This document shows, in pieces, positions 16,915 through 26,700 of a stretch of DNA of 64,000 nt. The first letter of the stretch is position 1, and every line of letters starts with the position of its first letter. The translations under genes and the position numbers were made by a program. The stretch is taken from positions 248,001 through 312,000 of the forward strand of contig NZ_JAAKGP010000003.1 in the NCBI RefSeq assembly GCF_011043545.1, read 5' to 3'. The notes beneath the pieces are model-generated. The model was not told where the DNA came from. It saw only the letters and a list, made by a program, of their open reading frames with translations, and searched no databases. The DNA comes from Rhodobacter sp. SGA-6-6 (GTDB taxonomy: Bacteria; Pseudomonadota; Alphaproteobacteria; Rhodobacterales; Rhodobacteraceae).

Positions 16915-18006
16915 TTACTCCGCAATCGGATGGGTGCCGGCGATGGTCAGGCCCCAGGCGTCCAGCCCCACCACCTTCGGCGCCCTGGAATTGGTGACGA
17001 GAATGATCTTCGACAGCCCGAGAGAGGCCAGGATCTGCGCCCCCAGCCCGTATTGCCGCAGAGTCTGCGGCGAATGCTCCCCGGCCTCCACCATCTTCAT
17101 CGAGGTGTCGCGCAGAAGCACCACCGCGCCGCGCCCCTCGGCCGCGATCAGCCGCATCGCCGCGGGCAGGCTGCCGGCGGCGCCGATTCCCAGCACGTCC
17201 TCCAGCGGGTTCAGCGCATGGACGCGGACCAGCACCGGCTCGTCGGTGGACAGGTCGCCCTTGGTCAGCACCACATGATCGGCGCCCTGGGTGTCGTCGG
17301 AATAGACCCGCATCAGCCAGTCGCCGCCATGGATGGAATGGACCGGCCGCACCGCCTTTTCGTTGATCAGGTTGTCGTGGCGGCGGCGGTAGGCGATCAG
17401 GTCCGAGATGGTGCCGATCTTCAGCCCGTGTCGCTGCGCGAAGCCGATCAGGTCGGGCAGCCGCGCCATGGTGCCGTCGTCGTTCATGATCTCGCAGATC
17501 ACGCCGGAAGGGTTCAGCCCCGCCAGCCGCGCCACGTCCACCGCGGCCTCGGTATGGCCGGCGCGGACCAGCACGCCGCCGTCGCGGGCGCGCAGCGGGA
17601 AGATGTGTCCGGGAGTGGCGATGTCGGCCGCGCCCTTGGTCGGGTCGATGGCGACCGAGACGGTGCGCGCCCGGTCGGCGGCGGAGATGCCGGTGGTCAC
17701 CCCCTCGCGCGCCTCGATCGACAGGGTGAAGGCGGTTTCGTGGCGGGAGGAGTTCTTCGGGCTCATCAGCGGCAGGCCGAGCGCGTCGATGCGCGTGCCG
17801 GGCATCGCCAGGCAGATCAGCCCGCGGCCGTGGGTGGCCATGAAGTTGATGGCCGACGGCGTGCACATCTGCGCCGGGATCACCAGGTCGCCCTCGTTCT
17901 CGCGGTCCTCGTGGTCGACCAGGATGAACATGCGGCCGTTGCGGGCGTCCTCGATGATCTCCTCGGGCGAGGAGATGGCGTCGGAAAAGTCGGTGCGTTC
18001 GGACAT
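16915..18006 (-). CDS. ribB: 3,4-dihydroxy-2-butanone-4-phosphate synthase with degenerate GTP cyclohydrolase II-like domain
   Basis: 363 residues. Residues 1-205 are a complete DHBP synthase: DHEDRENEGDLVI at 31-43, RHETAFTLSI, and HTEAAVDVARLAG. The C-terminal half follows the GTP cyclohydrolase II fold (DHVVLTKGDL ... VRVHALNPLEDVLG ... YGLGAQILASLGL). It lacks the zinc-binding cysteine triplet, since the usual SLRCDCG region reads GIGAAGSLPA. It should therefore make only DHBP, the RibBX-type arrangement known in Proteobacteria, and a real RibA must lie elsewhere. The ATG at 18006 begins the domain properly. Confidence 0.92.
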   Translation of the reverse strand: MSERTDFSDAISSPEEIIEDARNGRMFILVDHEDRENEGDLVIPAQMCTPSAINFMATHGRGLICLAMPGTRIDALGLPLMSPKNSSRHETAFTLSIEAREGVTTGISAADRARTVSVAIDPTKGAADIATPGHIFPLRARDGGVLVRAGHTEAAVDVARLAGLNPSGVICEIMNDDGTMARLPDLIGFAQRHGLKIGTISDLIAYRRRHDNLINEKAVRPVHSIHGGDWLMRVYSDDTQGADHVVLTKGDLSTDEPVLVRVHALNPLEDVLGIGAAGSLPAAMRLIAAEGRGAVVLLRDTSMKMVEAGEHSPQTLRQYGLGAQILASLGLSKIILVTNSRAPKVVGLDAWGLTIAGTHPIAE

Positions 18007-18098
18007 GCGGGCGGCCTTCGCGGAGGGGGGTGTCCGCAGCGGGATAGCGCGGGTCGCGGCCAAAGGCCAGAGGCAGGATGCGCAGAGGCTCTGTGCGC

Positions 18099-18842
18099 TC
18101 AGGCCAGCACCGCCAGCGCCGCGGCGAAGGCCAGTTGCTGGCAGGCGCCGAGGATGTCGCCGGTCTGGCCGCCGATCATCCGTTGCGCCGCCAGCGCCAG
18201 CAGGGCGGGCAGCAGGGCGGCGGCCAGCACCGGGGCCAGCGCGGCCGATCCCAGCACCAGCAGCGCCAGCACCAGCGCCGCCAGCACCGCCCCCCCGGCG
18301 GCAGCGGACGAAGGGCGCCCCGTCGAGGCCGACAGCCCGCCGGGCCGGGCCGGGGGCAGGGCGGCCATCACCACCGCCATCGGCGCCCGCGACAGCGCGG
18401 CGGCGGCGATCAGCGGACCCCAGAGCCGGCCCTCGGCGATCAGCGCCTCCAGCGCCGACCAGGCGGCCAGCATCACCAGCACCAGCGCCAGCGCGCCAAA
18501 ACTGCCGATCCGGCTGTCCTTCATGATCTCCAGCCGGCGCGCGCGGTCGCGCCCGCCGAGCAGCCCGTCGGCGGTGTCGGACAGCCCGTCCTCATGCAGT
18601 GCCCCGGTCAGCAGCGCCAGCAGGACCAGCGCCGCCGCCGCCACCGGCCCGGACGGAATGGCGAGGGCGAGCAGGACCCAGGCCAGCAGCGCCGCCAGGA
18701 CCCCGAGCAGCCCGCCGACCAGCGGCCAGGCCCAGGCGGAGTCGGCCCCGGCTGGGCTGTGGCGGGGCACCGGCAGCCGAGTCAGCAGCGCCAGCGCCGA
18801 CAGCAGATGATCGCGCAGCCGCATCAGCCCGTCGCTCTCCAT
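18099..18842 (-). CDS. cobS: Adenosylcobinamide-GDP ribazoletransferase (cobalamin synthase)
   Basis: 247-residue integral membrane enzyme. It has the CobS signatures LTRLPVPRHSP near the N-terminus and GALHEDGLSDTADGLLGG followed by DSRIGSFGALALV; the rest is Ala/Leu-rich membrane helices. It joins adenosylcobinamide-GDP to alpha-ribazole in the last steps of the B12 nucleotide loop. It diverges from cobT with 84 bp between starts, so the two pathway genes share a promoter region. A second in-frame ATG lies 18 bp inside. Confidence 0.92.
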   Translation of the reverse strand: MESDGLMRLRDHLLSALALLTRLPVPRHSPAGADSAWAWPLVGGLLGVLAALLAWVLLALAIPSGPVAAAALVLLALLTGALHEDGLSDTADGLLGGRDRARRLEIMKDSRIGSFGALALVLVMLAAWSALEALIAEGRLWGPLIAAAALSRAPMAVVMAALPPARPGGLSASTGRPSSAAAGGAVLAALVLALLVLGSAALAPVLAAALLPALLALAAQRMIGGQTGDILGACQQLAFAAALAVLA

Positions 18843-18926
18843 CGCCGAACCGTCCTTTCCTGTCTGGCCCCCCGTCCTGCCTTGGGGTAGCTGCATCCCG
18901 CGACGGGTTCAATCGCGGAGGACAGC

Positions 18927-19940
18927 ATGACCGGCATCGCCACCCTGAACGACTTCCGCCAAGCGGTGCAGGCGCTTCCGGCCCCGGATGCCGCGGCCAT
19001 CGCCGCCGCCCGCGCCCGCGACGCGGTGCTGACCAAGCCGCCGGGGTCGCTGGGGCGGCTGGAACAGCTGGCGGAATGGCTGGCCGGGTGGAAGGGCCGG
19101 GTGGCGGCCGACCGTCTGCAGGTGGCGATCTTCGCCGGCAACCACGGCATCGCCGCCCGCGGCGTCTCGGCCTTCCCGGCCGAGGTGACGGTGCAGATGG
19201 TCGCCAATTTCCAGGCCGGCGGGGCGGCGGTCAACCAGCTGTCGCAGCTGGCCGGCGCAGCGATGTCGGTGCATCCGCTGGCGCTGGACCGGCCGACGGC
19301 GGATTTCACCGAAGACGCGGCGATGACCGAGGCGGAGCTGCTGGAAGCCCTGCGCACCGGATGGCAGGCGGTGGACCCGCAGGCCGACCTGTTCGTCGCC
19401 GGCGAGATGGGCATCGCCAACACCACCAGCGCCGCGGCCATTGCGGCAGCCCTTTTCGGCGGCACGCTTGGCAGTTCGGGCTGGGCCGGGCGCGGCACCG
19501 GCGTCGATGACGCCGGGCTGGCCCGCAAGGAGGCGGCGGTGGCGGCGGGGCTGGCCGCCCATGCCGGCCATCTGGATGACCCGCTGGAGGTGCTGCGCCG
19601 CCTCGGCGGGCGCGAGATCGCGGCGATGGCGGGGGCCTATCTGGCCGCGCGGATGCATCGGGTGCCGGTGGTGCTGGACGGCTTCATCAGCTGCGCCGCG
19701 GCGGCGGTGCTGCACAAAGCCAACCCCGCGGCGCTGGACCATTGCCTCGCCGGCCACCTCAGCGCCGAGGGCGCGCACGGCCGCCTGCTCGCCGCCATCG
19801 GCAAGGAGCCGCTGTTGTCCCTGGGGATGCGGCTCGGCGAAGGCTCGGGCGCGGCGCTGACGCTGAACGTGATCCGCGGCGCGGTGGCCTGCCACAACGG
19901 CATGGCGACCTTCGCCGAGGCCGGGGTCAGCGGCGGCTGA
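18927..19940 (+). CDS. cobT: Nicotinate-nucleotide-dimethylbenzimidazole phosphoribosyltransferase
   Basis: 337 residues. Signatures: [19 protein letters not shown] near residue 33, [41 protein letters not shown], and the C-terminal catalytic Glu region ([23 protein letters not shown]). It activates dimethylbenzimidazole to alpha-ribazole phosphate for B12 assembly. It faces away from cobS. A GGAG Shine-Dalgarno sits before the ATG. Confidence 0.95.
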   Translation: MTGIATLNDFRQAVQALPAPDAAAIAAARARDAVLTKPPGSLGRLEQLAEWLAGWKGRVAADRLQVAIFAGNHGIAARGVSAFPAEVTVQMVANFQAGGAAVNQLSQLAGAAMSVHPLALDRPTADFTEDAAMTEAELLEALRTGWQAVDPQADLFVAGEMGIANTTSAAAIAAALFGGTLGSSGWAGRGTGVDDAGLARKEAAVAAGLAAHAGHLDDPLEVLRRLGGREIAAMAGAYLAARMHRVPVVLDGFISCAAAAVLHKANPAALDHCLAGHLSAEGAHGRLLAAIGKEPLLSLGMRLGEGSGAALTLNVIRGAVACHNGMATFAEAGVSGG

Positions 19941-19942
19941 TA

Positions 19943-19988
19943 CCGATTTCCGCGCGGAAATCGGGCCGGACTTCGCGCGAAGTCCGGC
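19943..19988. repeat. Two adjacent perfect palindromes between cobT and the Kef gene
   Basis: Positions 19943-19964 (CCGATTTCCGC and its complement) and 19965-19988 (GCCGGACTTCGC and its complement) are back-to-back perfect palindromes. They occupy the whole gap between the convergent cobT and antiporter genes and even touch the antiporter stop codon. They belong to the gene-end palindrome family and probably act as bidirectional terminators or processing hairpins. Confidence 0.75.
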
Positions 19989-21898
19989 TATTCGGCCGCC
20001 GTGGTCGCCGGCCGAGCCAGTCCCAACTCGTCCAGCAGCGCCGATTCCAGTTCCCGCTCCAGCTCCCGCGCGCGGGCGATGTAATCGGGGTTCTGGTCCA
20101 GCGGCTGGCCGGGCACCCACAGCTCGGCCATGTCACGCATCGCGGCGCGGTCGATGCGCCAGAACGCCTTGGTCAACTGCGCGGCCTCGTAATCGGAGAA
20201 GCCCGCGTTCTCCAGCACGTAGCGCCCGGCCCGGACCGAGCTGTCGAAGGTCTCCCGCACGATGTCGTCGGCGCCGGCCTGATACAGTTCGTAGACATGC
20301 ACCCGGTCGCGGGCGCGGGCGACGATGTGCAGGTCCGGCCGCACCCGCCGGGCGTGGCGGACGATCCGCAGCGCGTTCTCGCGGCCGTCCACCGCCACCA
20401 CCAGCACCTCGGCCTGCGACAGGCCGGCGGCCTCCAGCAGTTCGGGGCGCGAGGGGTCGCCGAAGAAGCCCTTGATGCCGAAGCGGCGCAGCGTCTCGAT
20501 CATCGCCACGTCGCTGTCCAGCACCACGGTCGAGATCCGGGCCGAGCGCAGCAGCCGGTTGACCGTCTGGCCGAAGCGGCCGACGCCGGCGATGATCACC
20601 CGGCCCTTCTCGTCGATGGCATCCGGCTCCCGCGCGTCCTGCCCGTGCGGCAGGAACCCCGCCAGCCGGTCGTAGAGCACGAAGAGAAGCGGCGTCACCA
20701 GCATGGAGAGCGAGATGATCAGCAGCGCCTTGTCCGCGGCGCCGACGGCAAGCGCGCCTTCGTCCCGGGCGAAGGAGATCAGCAGGAAGCCGAACTCCCC
20801 CGCCTGCGCCAGCCCGAGGGTGAAGAGGAAACGGTCCCTGCCGCGCAGGCCCGCAAGGATGGCGATGCCGTAAAGGATCGCCGCCTTGACCGCGATCACC
20901 GCCACGGTCAGCCCGACGATGGTGCCGGGCGCGCGGGCCAGCACATGGAAGTCGATGCCGATCCCCACCGTCATGAAGAACAGGCCGAGGAGCAGGCCCT
21001 TGAACGGCTTGATGTCGGCCTCGATCTGGTGGCGGAATTCCGAGTTGGCCAGCACCACCCCGGCGACGAAGGTGCCGAGCGCGGGGGACAGCCCGACCAG
21101 AACCATCAGGAAGGCGATGGCCAGCACGATCAGCAGCGAGATGAAGGTCGACATCTCGGGCAAGCGCGAGGCATGGACGAAGCGGAAGACCGGGGTGGAG
21201 AGGAAGCGCCCCGCCAGCACGATCAGCCCGACGATGGCCAGCGTCAGCAGGGTCTCGGCCCAGCCGGGCAGGGCGGAGACGATGTCCAGCAAGGGCGCGA
21301 TCGGCGCATCGGCGACCGCCGCGCCCACCTCGCCGTCCAGCGCGTCGGTGACGCCGAACATCCCGGCCGTCGGCCCGGCGAAGCCCGGCAGGGTCAGGAG
21401 CGGCACCACCGACAGCATCGGCACCACCGCCATGTCCTGAGACAGCAGCACCGCAAAGCTGGCCCGTCCGCCGGGGCTGCGCATCAGCCCCTTCTCGGTC
21501 AGCGTCTGCAGCACGATGGCGGTGGAGGACATCGCCAGCATCATCCCGATCACGATGGCGCTGCGCCAGTTCTGCCCCGCCATCCAGGCGGTCAGGCCGA
21601 TCACCGCGATGGTCAGCACGATCTGCGCCCCGCCGAGGCCGAGAAGCCGGTGACGCATGTCCCACAGCGCCTGCGGCTCCAGCTCCAGCCCGATCAGGAA
21701 CATCATCATCACCACCCCGAATTCCGAGATGTGGTGAAGCTCGGTCGTCTCGGCCCCGGCCAGCCCGAAGACCGGCCCCAGGAGGATGCCCGCCGCGAGG
21801 TATCCCAGCACCGATCCCAGGCCGAGCCGCACCGCCAGCGGCACCAGCATCACCGCGACGCCGAGGTAGATGCTGGCCTGGAAAAGGAAGTTCTCCAT
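19988..21898 (-). CDS. Kef-type K+/H+ antiporter (CPA2) with TrkA-N domain
   Basis: 636 residues. Residues 1-385 form a CPA2 exchanger with about 12 membrane segments (LGYLAAGILLGPVFGL; EFGVVMMMFLIGLELEPQALW; LAQAGEFGFLLISFARDEGA). Residues 410-530 form an RCK/TrkA-N Rossmann domain (GRVIIAGVGRFGQTVNRLL ... FGDPSRPELLEAAGL). Related KefB/KefC proteins release K+ and are gated by nucleotide or glutathione adducts. The charged tail (residues 560-636) is typical. Convergent with cobT. Confidence 0.9.
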   Translation of the reverse strand: MENFLFQASIYLGVAVMLVPLAVRLGLGSVLGYLAAGILLGPVFGLAGAETTELHHISEFGVVMMMFLIGLELEPQALWDMRHRLLGLGGAQIVLTIAVIGLTAWMAGQNWRSAIVIGMMLAMSSTAIVLQTLTEKGLMRSPGGRASFAVLLSQDMAVVPMLSVVPLLTLPGFAGPTAGMFGVTDALDGEVGAAVADAPIAPLLDIVSALPGWAETLLTLAIVGLIVLAGRFLSTPVFRFVHASRLPEMSTFISLLIVLAIAFLMVLVGLSPALGTFVAGVVLANSEFRHQIEADIKPFKGLLLGLFFMTVGIGIDFHVLARAPGTIVGLTVAVIAVKAAILYGIAILAGLRGRDRFLFTLGLAQAGEFGFLLISFARDEGALAVGAADKALLIISLSMLVTPLLFVLYDRLAGFLPHGQDAREPDAIDEKGRVIIAGVGRFGQTVNRLLRSARISTVVLDSDVAMIETLRRFGIKGFFGDPSRPELLEAAGLSQAEVLVVAVDGRENALRIVRHARRVRPDLHIVARARDRVHVYELYQAGADDIVRETFDSSVRAGRYVLENAGFSDYEAAQLTKAFWRIDRAAMRDMAELWVPGQPLDQNPDYIARARELERELESALLDELGLARPATTAAE

Positions 21899-22039
21899 GG
21901 AAAAGTCCGGGCTGGGGCAGGGAAAACTCTAGAAAGCCGGGGGCAGGAATTCCACGGGTTTTGCAGGGGTTGCGGGTCACAACCTTGACACATGCTGCAA
22001 TGATCTGCCCCGGATGCGGGTTTTTGCGTGAAGGGCGGC

Positions 22040-22519
22040 TCAGCCCGCAGCCAGGGGCAGCGGCGCGTCGGGTTTCACCCGGTCCAGCACGATCTGGCTT
22101 TGCACCCGCGCCACCGCCGGATGCGGCAAGAGCGCCTGCTGCACCAGGCGGCTGAGCGCGGAAAGGTCGGCGCACCAGACCCGCAGCAGGAAATCCGCCT
22201 CGCCGGTCAGGGTCCAGGCGGCGACGATCTCGGCCCGCGTGTAGCAGAGGCGGCGGAAGTCGCGGGCATTCTCCTCGGAATGGGCGGCCATCACCACATG
22301 GATGAAGGCCTCCACCCCCAGGCCGATGCGGTCGGGGGCGACGGTGGCGCGGTAGCCGGTGATCACGCCGGCCTGTTCCAGCCGCTGCCGCCGCCGCGCC
22401 GCCTGGCTGGGGGAAAGGTTCAGCCGCTCGCCCAGGTCCTGCGCCGTCAGCGTGGCGTCGCGCTGCAGCGCCGAGAGCAGGCGGGAATCGGTGGCGTCCA
22501 GGGAGTCGGTCTGTTGCAT
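22040..22519 (-). CDS. Lrp/AsnC family transcriptional regulator, divergent from hppD
   Basis: 159 residues. An N-terminal winged helix-turn-helix (DATDSRLLSALQRDATLTAQ ... LNLSPSQAARRRQRLEQAGV) is followed by an AsnC ligand-binding (RAM) domain (AWTLTGEADFLLRVWCADLS). It is divergent from 4-hydroxyphenylpyruvate dioxygenase, so it likely controls tyrosine/phenylalanine breakdown (inference from position). Starts at 22519, 22531 and 22552 are in frame; 22519 gives the usual short N-terminus. Confidence 0.87.
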   Translation of the reverse strand: MQQTDSLDATDSRLLSALQRDATLTAQDLGERLNLSPSQAARRRQRLEQAGVITGYRATVAPDRIGLGVEAFIHVVMAAHSEENARDFRRLCYTRAEIVAAWTLTGEADFLLRVWCADLSALSRLVQQALLPHPAVARVQSQIVLDRVKPDAPLPLAAG

Positions 22520-22545
22520 GATCTGGCCCATGGGTGCGAGAAATT

Positions 22546-22587
22546 CGCGCATGTCTTGGCGATCATCCTGAAGAATGCGCGCATGTC
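22546..22587. promoter_or_regulatory. Direct repeats in the hppD/AsnC intergenic region
   Basis: CGCGCATGTC occurs at 22546-22555 and again at 22578-22587, 32 bp apart (about three helical turns). The second copy overlaps the perfect palindrome ATGCGCGCAT (22575-22584). Both lie between the divergent regulator and hppD, where binding sites of the AsnC-type regulator are expected. No clear sigma70 promoter was found. Confidence 0.35.
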
Positions 22588-22636
22588 GCGCAAGCCCTGC
22601 GCTAGAATTCATGCAGACAGGATATGGAGTTTCGCC

Positions 22637-23731
22637 ATGGGTCCCTTCCCGCATGACGCCCCGAAGGCCAAGATCGGCCCGGAGAACCCCGCCGGCACCG
22701 ACGGCTTCGAATTCGTCGAATTCGCCCATCCCGAGCCGGAGGAACTGCGCGCCCTCTTCGCCCGGATGGGCTTTGCGCTGACCGCCCGCCACCGGACCCG
22801 CGCCATCGAGTTGTGGCAGCAGGGCGACATCACCTATGTGCTGACCGACGAGCCGGACAGCCACGCCCGCCGCTTCGTCGAAGAGCATGGTCCCTGCGCG
22901 CCCTCGATGGGCTGGCGGGTGGTCGATGCGCAGCACGCCTTCGATCATGCCGTGGCGCAGGGCGCGCAGCCCTTCACCGGCGCGAAGACGCTGGACTGGC
23001 CGGCCATCGTCGGCATCGGCGGCAGCCTGATCTACTTCACCGACCAATACGGCCCGGGCGCGGACCCCTGGGGGCCGGAGTTCGAGTGGCTGTCGAAGCC
23101 CAAGCCGGAAGGCGTGGGGTTCGGCTACCTCGACCACCTGACCCACAATGTCCACAAGGGCAACATGGACACCTGGTTCGACTTCTACGGAAAGCTGTTC
23201 AACTTCCGCCAGATCCGGTTCTTCGACATCGAGGGCAAGTATTCCGGCCTGCACAGCCGGGCGCTGACCAGCCCCTGCGGCCGCATCCGCATCCCGATCA
23301 ACGAGGACCGGGGCGAGACCGGGCAGATCGTCGAATACCTCAAGCGCTACAAGGGCGAGGGCATCCAGCACATCGCCATCGGCACCGACGACATCTATGC
23401 CGCCACCGATGCCATCGCCGAGCGCGGACTGAAGTTCATGCCGAAGCCGCCGATGTCCTATTACGAGCAGAGCTTCGAGCGGGTGAAGGGCCATGACGAG
23501 CCGGTGGAGCGGCTGGCGAAGCACGGCATCCTGATCGACGGCGAGGGCGTGGTCGACGGCGGCGAGACCCGCATCCTGTTGCAGGTGTTCTCGAAGACGG
23601 TGATCGGGCCGATCTTCTTCGAGTTCATCCAGAGGAAGGGCGACGACGGCTTCGGCGAGGGCAACTTCAAGGCGCTGTTCGAATCGATCGAGGCCGACCA
23701 AGTGGCCCGCGGGGTGTTGAAGGCGGGGTGA
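22637..23731 (+). CDS. hppD: 4-hydroxyphenylpyruvate dioxygenase
   Basis: 364 residues with two VOC halves. The C-terminal half carries the iron ligands: His in YLDHLTHNV, His in GEGIQHIAIGTDD, and Glu in FFEFIQRKGDDG. Other conserved stretches are NRR-like FRQIRFFDIEGKYSG and ILLQVFSKTVIGPIFFE. It converts 4-hydroxyphenylpyruvate to homogentisate in tyrosine catabolism. The downstream homogentisate genes are not present. The start at 22637 gives the normal N-terminus (FEFVEFAHPEPEEL). Confidence 0.95.
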   Translation: MGPFPHDAPKAKIGPENPAGTDGFEFVEFAHPEPEELRALFARMGFALTARHRTRAIELWQQGDITYVLTDEPDSHARRFVEEHGPCAPSMGWRVVDAQHAFDHAVAQGAQPFTGAKTLDWPAIVGIGGSLIYFTDQYGPGADPWGPEFEWLSKPKPEGVGFGYLDHLTHNVHKGNMDTWFDFYGKLFNFRQIRFFDIEGKYSGLHSRALTSPCGRIRIPINEDRGETGQIVEYLKRYKGEGIQHIAIGTDDIYAATDAIAERGLKFMPKPPMSYYEQSFERVKGHDEPVERLAKHGILIDGEGVVDGGETRILLQVFSKTVIGPIFFEFIQRKGDDGFGEGNFKALFESIEADQVARGVLKAG

Positions 23732-23732
23732 A

Positions 23733-23779
23733 CGATCCTTCGGCGAAGGATCGGAATACGATTTTTCGCCGAAAAATCG
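23733..23779. repeat. Two short perfect palindromes after hppD
   Basis: At 23733-23753, CGATCCTTCG and its complement flank one base. At 23759-23779, CGATTTTTCG and its complement flank one base. Both share the TTCGNCGAA core and lie between convergent hppD and the following minus-strand gene. They are likely bidirectional terminators. Confidence 0.75.
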
Positions 23780-23783
23780 GGGC

Positions 23784-26700
23784 TTAGCCCTGCGGCATCT
23801 TCAGTGCGATCAGCCGGCCGCCCTTCTGGTAGCGGACCTCGTTCTGGGTGATCGCCTCGATCCGGCCGCCGTCGATGCGGTCGCCGACCTGCACCTTCTT
23901 GTATTTGCCGTTGGCCTGCCGGACCAGCGCATAGCGCTTCGACGGTGTGCCGTAGACGCCGATCAGGTTCACCTTCGACAGGTTCAGCGCGTTCTTGAAG
24001 GTGGCCTGCTTGGCGACGCTGGCGCTGCTGGGGATCTTCGGCGCGGCGCTGGCGACGACTTCCGGCTCGTCCTCCTGCTCCTCGGGCTTGAGGTCCTCGG
24101 CCTTCTTCTTCGCCGCGGTCTTCTTCGGCGCCTCGGGCTCGGGCTCCGGCTCGGGCGTGCGGATGGCGGCGGCGACCGCGGCCTCGACCGCGCGGCTGAA
24201 GTCCTTGGGCCGCGCCGCCGGCCGGCGCGAGATCGCTACCACCGAGGGGTTGGCGGCCTCGGCCGCGGCGGCGGCGGCCAGGTCGGCCTCGGCCTGCGCG
24301 GCCTCCTCGGCGGTGGGGGCCAGGGCCAGCGAGGCGGTCTCGGTCTGCTGCCGGGCGGCCTCGGCGGCCGCAAGCACGGTGCGCGGGCGTTCGCGCGGCC
24401 GCAGGCTGGCCTGTCGCACCTCCGGCTCGGCGGTCAGCGCGGCCTCGTCGGGATTGGGCGCCAGGCCGGCGGGGCGTTCCTTCGGGCGGCGGTCGGCGAG
24501 GTCGGGGTTCGGCTGCGCCTCCGGCCCGACCGGCTGCTCCGCGGCGACGGCCTCGACGGCGCCTTCGGCCGAGGCGGCGGGAGTCTCGCCGAAGGGCACC
24601 GCCTCGACCAGCCCGGCGGCGGAGGCATCCGGGGCGGGCGGCACGGCGGCAGCAGCTTCGGCCGCGGCGGCAAGGGCGGCGGCCTCGGCGGCCTCGCTGC
24701 GCGAGGGCGGCAGCTTCGGCGGCTTGCCGGCGATCAGCATCACCCCGTCGGGATTGACGATGCCTTCCGGCGTGGGGATCAGCAGCCCCTGGTCGTCGAA
24801 GGCATAGACGGTGCCGAAGGGCGGCGGCGGCATCTGGCCGGCGGGCAGCGTGTCCTCGGCCGCGGCCGGGGTGGGCAGCGCCAGCGCATCCAGCGCCGGG
24901 GGCGGGGTGTCCGAGGTGGCGAGGAAGATCTCGTCCTGGTCCTCGGCCAGCACCTGCGCCGGCGGGCTGTCCGAGGAGACGGCGGTGCCCGGCGCGGCTT
25001 CGGCGGCGGGCACGGCGGTTTCCTCGGCGGCGGCGGTGTCGAGCGGTTCGGCGGTCTCGCCGGCGGCGGCGGTCTCCATGCCGATCAACTCTTCCTCGCC
25101 GTCGGCCAGCATCTCGTCCTCGATGCCGGGAAGATCGTCCCCGGCGATCTGCACCGCCTCCGGCTCGTCCTGGCCCGAGGCCAGGTAGAAGGTCGACCAG
25201 GCCGCAACCAGCGCCATGCACAAGAGCAGGATCGCCACCAGCGACAGGAACAGCGCCGCGCGCGAGCGCGGTTTCGGCGGCGGGCGGTTGCCGAAGGTGC
25301 CGCCCGGGCGGGTCAGCGACTTGGCGGCATCGGAAGAGGCGGCGACCGCCGCGGCGGTGCGGGCGGGGGCCGAGGGCTGGGGCAGCGGCTTGACCTTGGC
25401 GGCCTTGCGGCCCGCGCCCAGGCCCTGCGCCCCGACCAGCCCGCCGATCCCCTTGCCGCTGCGCACCCCGCCCACGGCGGGGGCTGCGGGCCGGGCGCCG
25501 GCCTGCGGCGGACGCGGCATCGGCGGCAGGTCCTCGACTGGCTTGCCGCGGGCGGCGCGGGCCAGCGCCGCGGCATCCGGCCGCGAAGCGGCGCCGAGCG
25601 CGGGGGCGCGGCCCTGATCCTCGGCGTTGCGGCGGCTGGCGAAGGCCACCATCGCCGCCTGCGAGGGAGCAGGGGGCAGGTCGTCCCCGGCCAGCGGGTC
25701 GGCGACCGGATCGGCAGGCTTCGCCGGTTTCGGCAGCGGCGCCGGATCGGCGGCGCGCAGGTCGTCGTCCTCTTCGGGGAAGGCGGTCTCGTCATGGACG
25801 AAGGCGAAGGGCGCCTCTTCCACGACCGGCTCGGGCGGCTCGAACGGCGCGGGAGGCGCAGGCTCGGCGGCGGTCTCGGGAACGGAGGGGGGCGGGGGAG
25901 GAAGGGCCTCGGCGGCTTTTTCCTCTTCCTCCTCGGGCCAGGCTGCGGCCGGCGCAGCCGGCACGATCCGCTCTGCCGGCTCCGGCGCCGGGGCTTCAGG
26001 GGAGGTTTCCGGGGCAGGGGCCTCGGCTGCGGAAGGTTCCGGCGCAGGGGGCTCCGCCGCGACGGGTTCGGGTTCGGGGGCCGGGGCGGGCTCCTCCACG
26101 GCAGGCTCGGCCGCGACCGGCTCGGGCAGGGGCGGCTCCGCCGCAGGCGGCTCGGCGGGCGTTTCCGCCGCACCCGAAAGATCCAGTTCGGGCTGCGGCG
26201 CCACGGGCGGCTCGGCGGCCGGCGTCTCCGCCGCCGGAGGCTCGGCTGCCGGCGCGGGCGCCGTTTCGCCCCGCGGCCCGCGGGTCAGGATGCGGATCGC
26301 GCCGCGGTCGCGTTCCACTTCCTCGCCCGGCGGCAGCAGGCCCGCCGCGGCGCCGGTCTTGCCGAACCAGGGCTCGCCGTTGAAATCGCCGTAGTCGGGG
26401 ATGGCGACGAAGGAGATCGGGTTGAACCTGTGGCTGGCCGCGAAGGCCTCGGCCTCGTCCAGCGTCTCGCGCGCAAGGACGGCGACGCGCACCAGCTTGC
26501 CCCTGCCGGACCAGTCGAACACCAGGTCGTCCACCGGATAGGGCGTCTTGCCCTCCAGCCCCGCCCGGATCTGCGCCCGCCGCTCCTCGTCCGAGGGGCC
26601 GGGGGCGTCCATCTCCATGTAGCGGATCTGCGAATTGGGGATCACCAGCTTGGTGGCGAAGCCCGCAGGCTCCAGCCCGAGCGCGGTGCGGCGCATGTAG

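Noticed and set aside
18843-18926. Possible cobalamin riboswitch between cobS and cobT
   Set aside because: Only 84 bp separate the start codons, too short for the aptamer, and no B12-box-like string was found.
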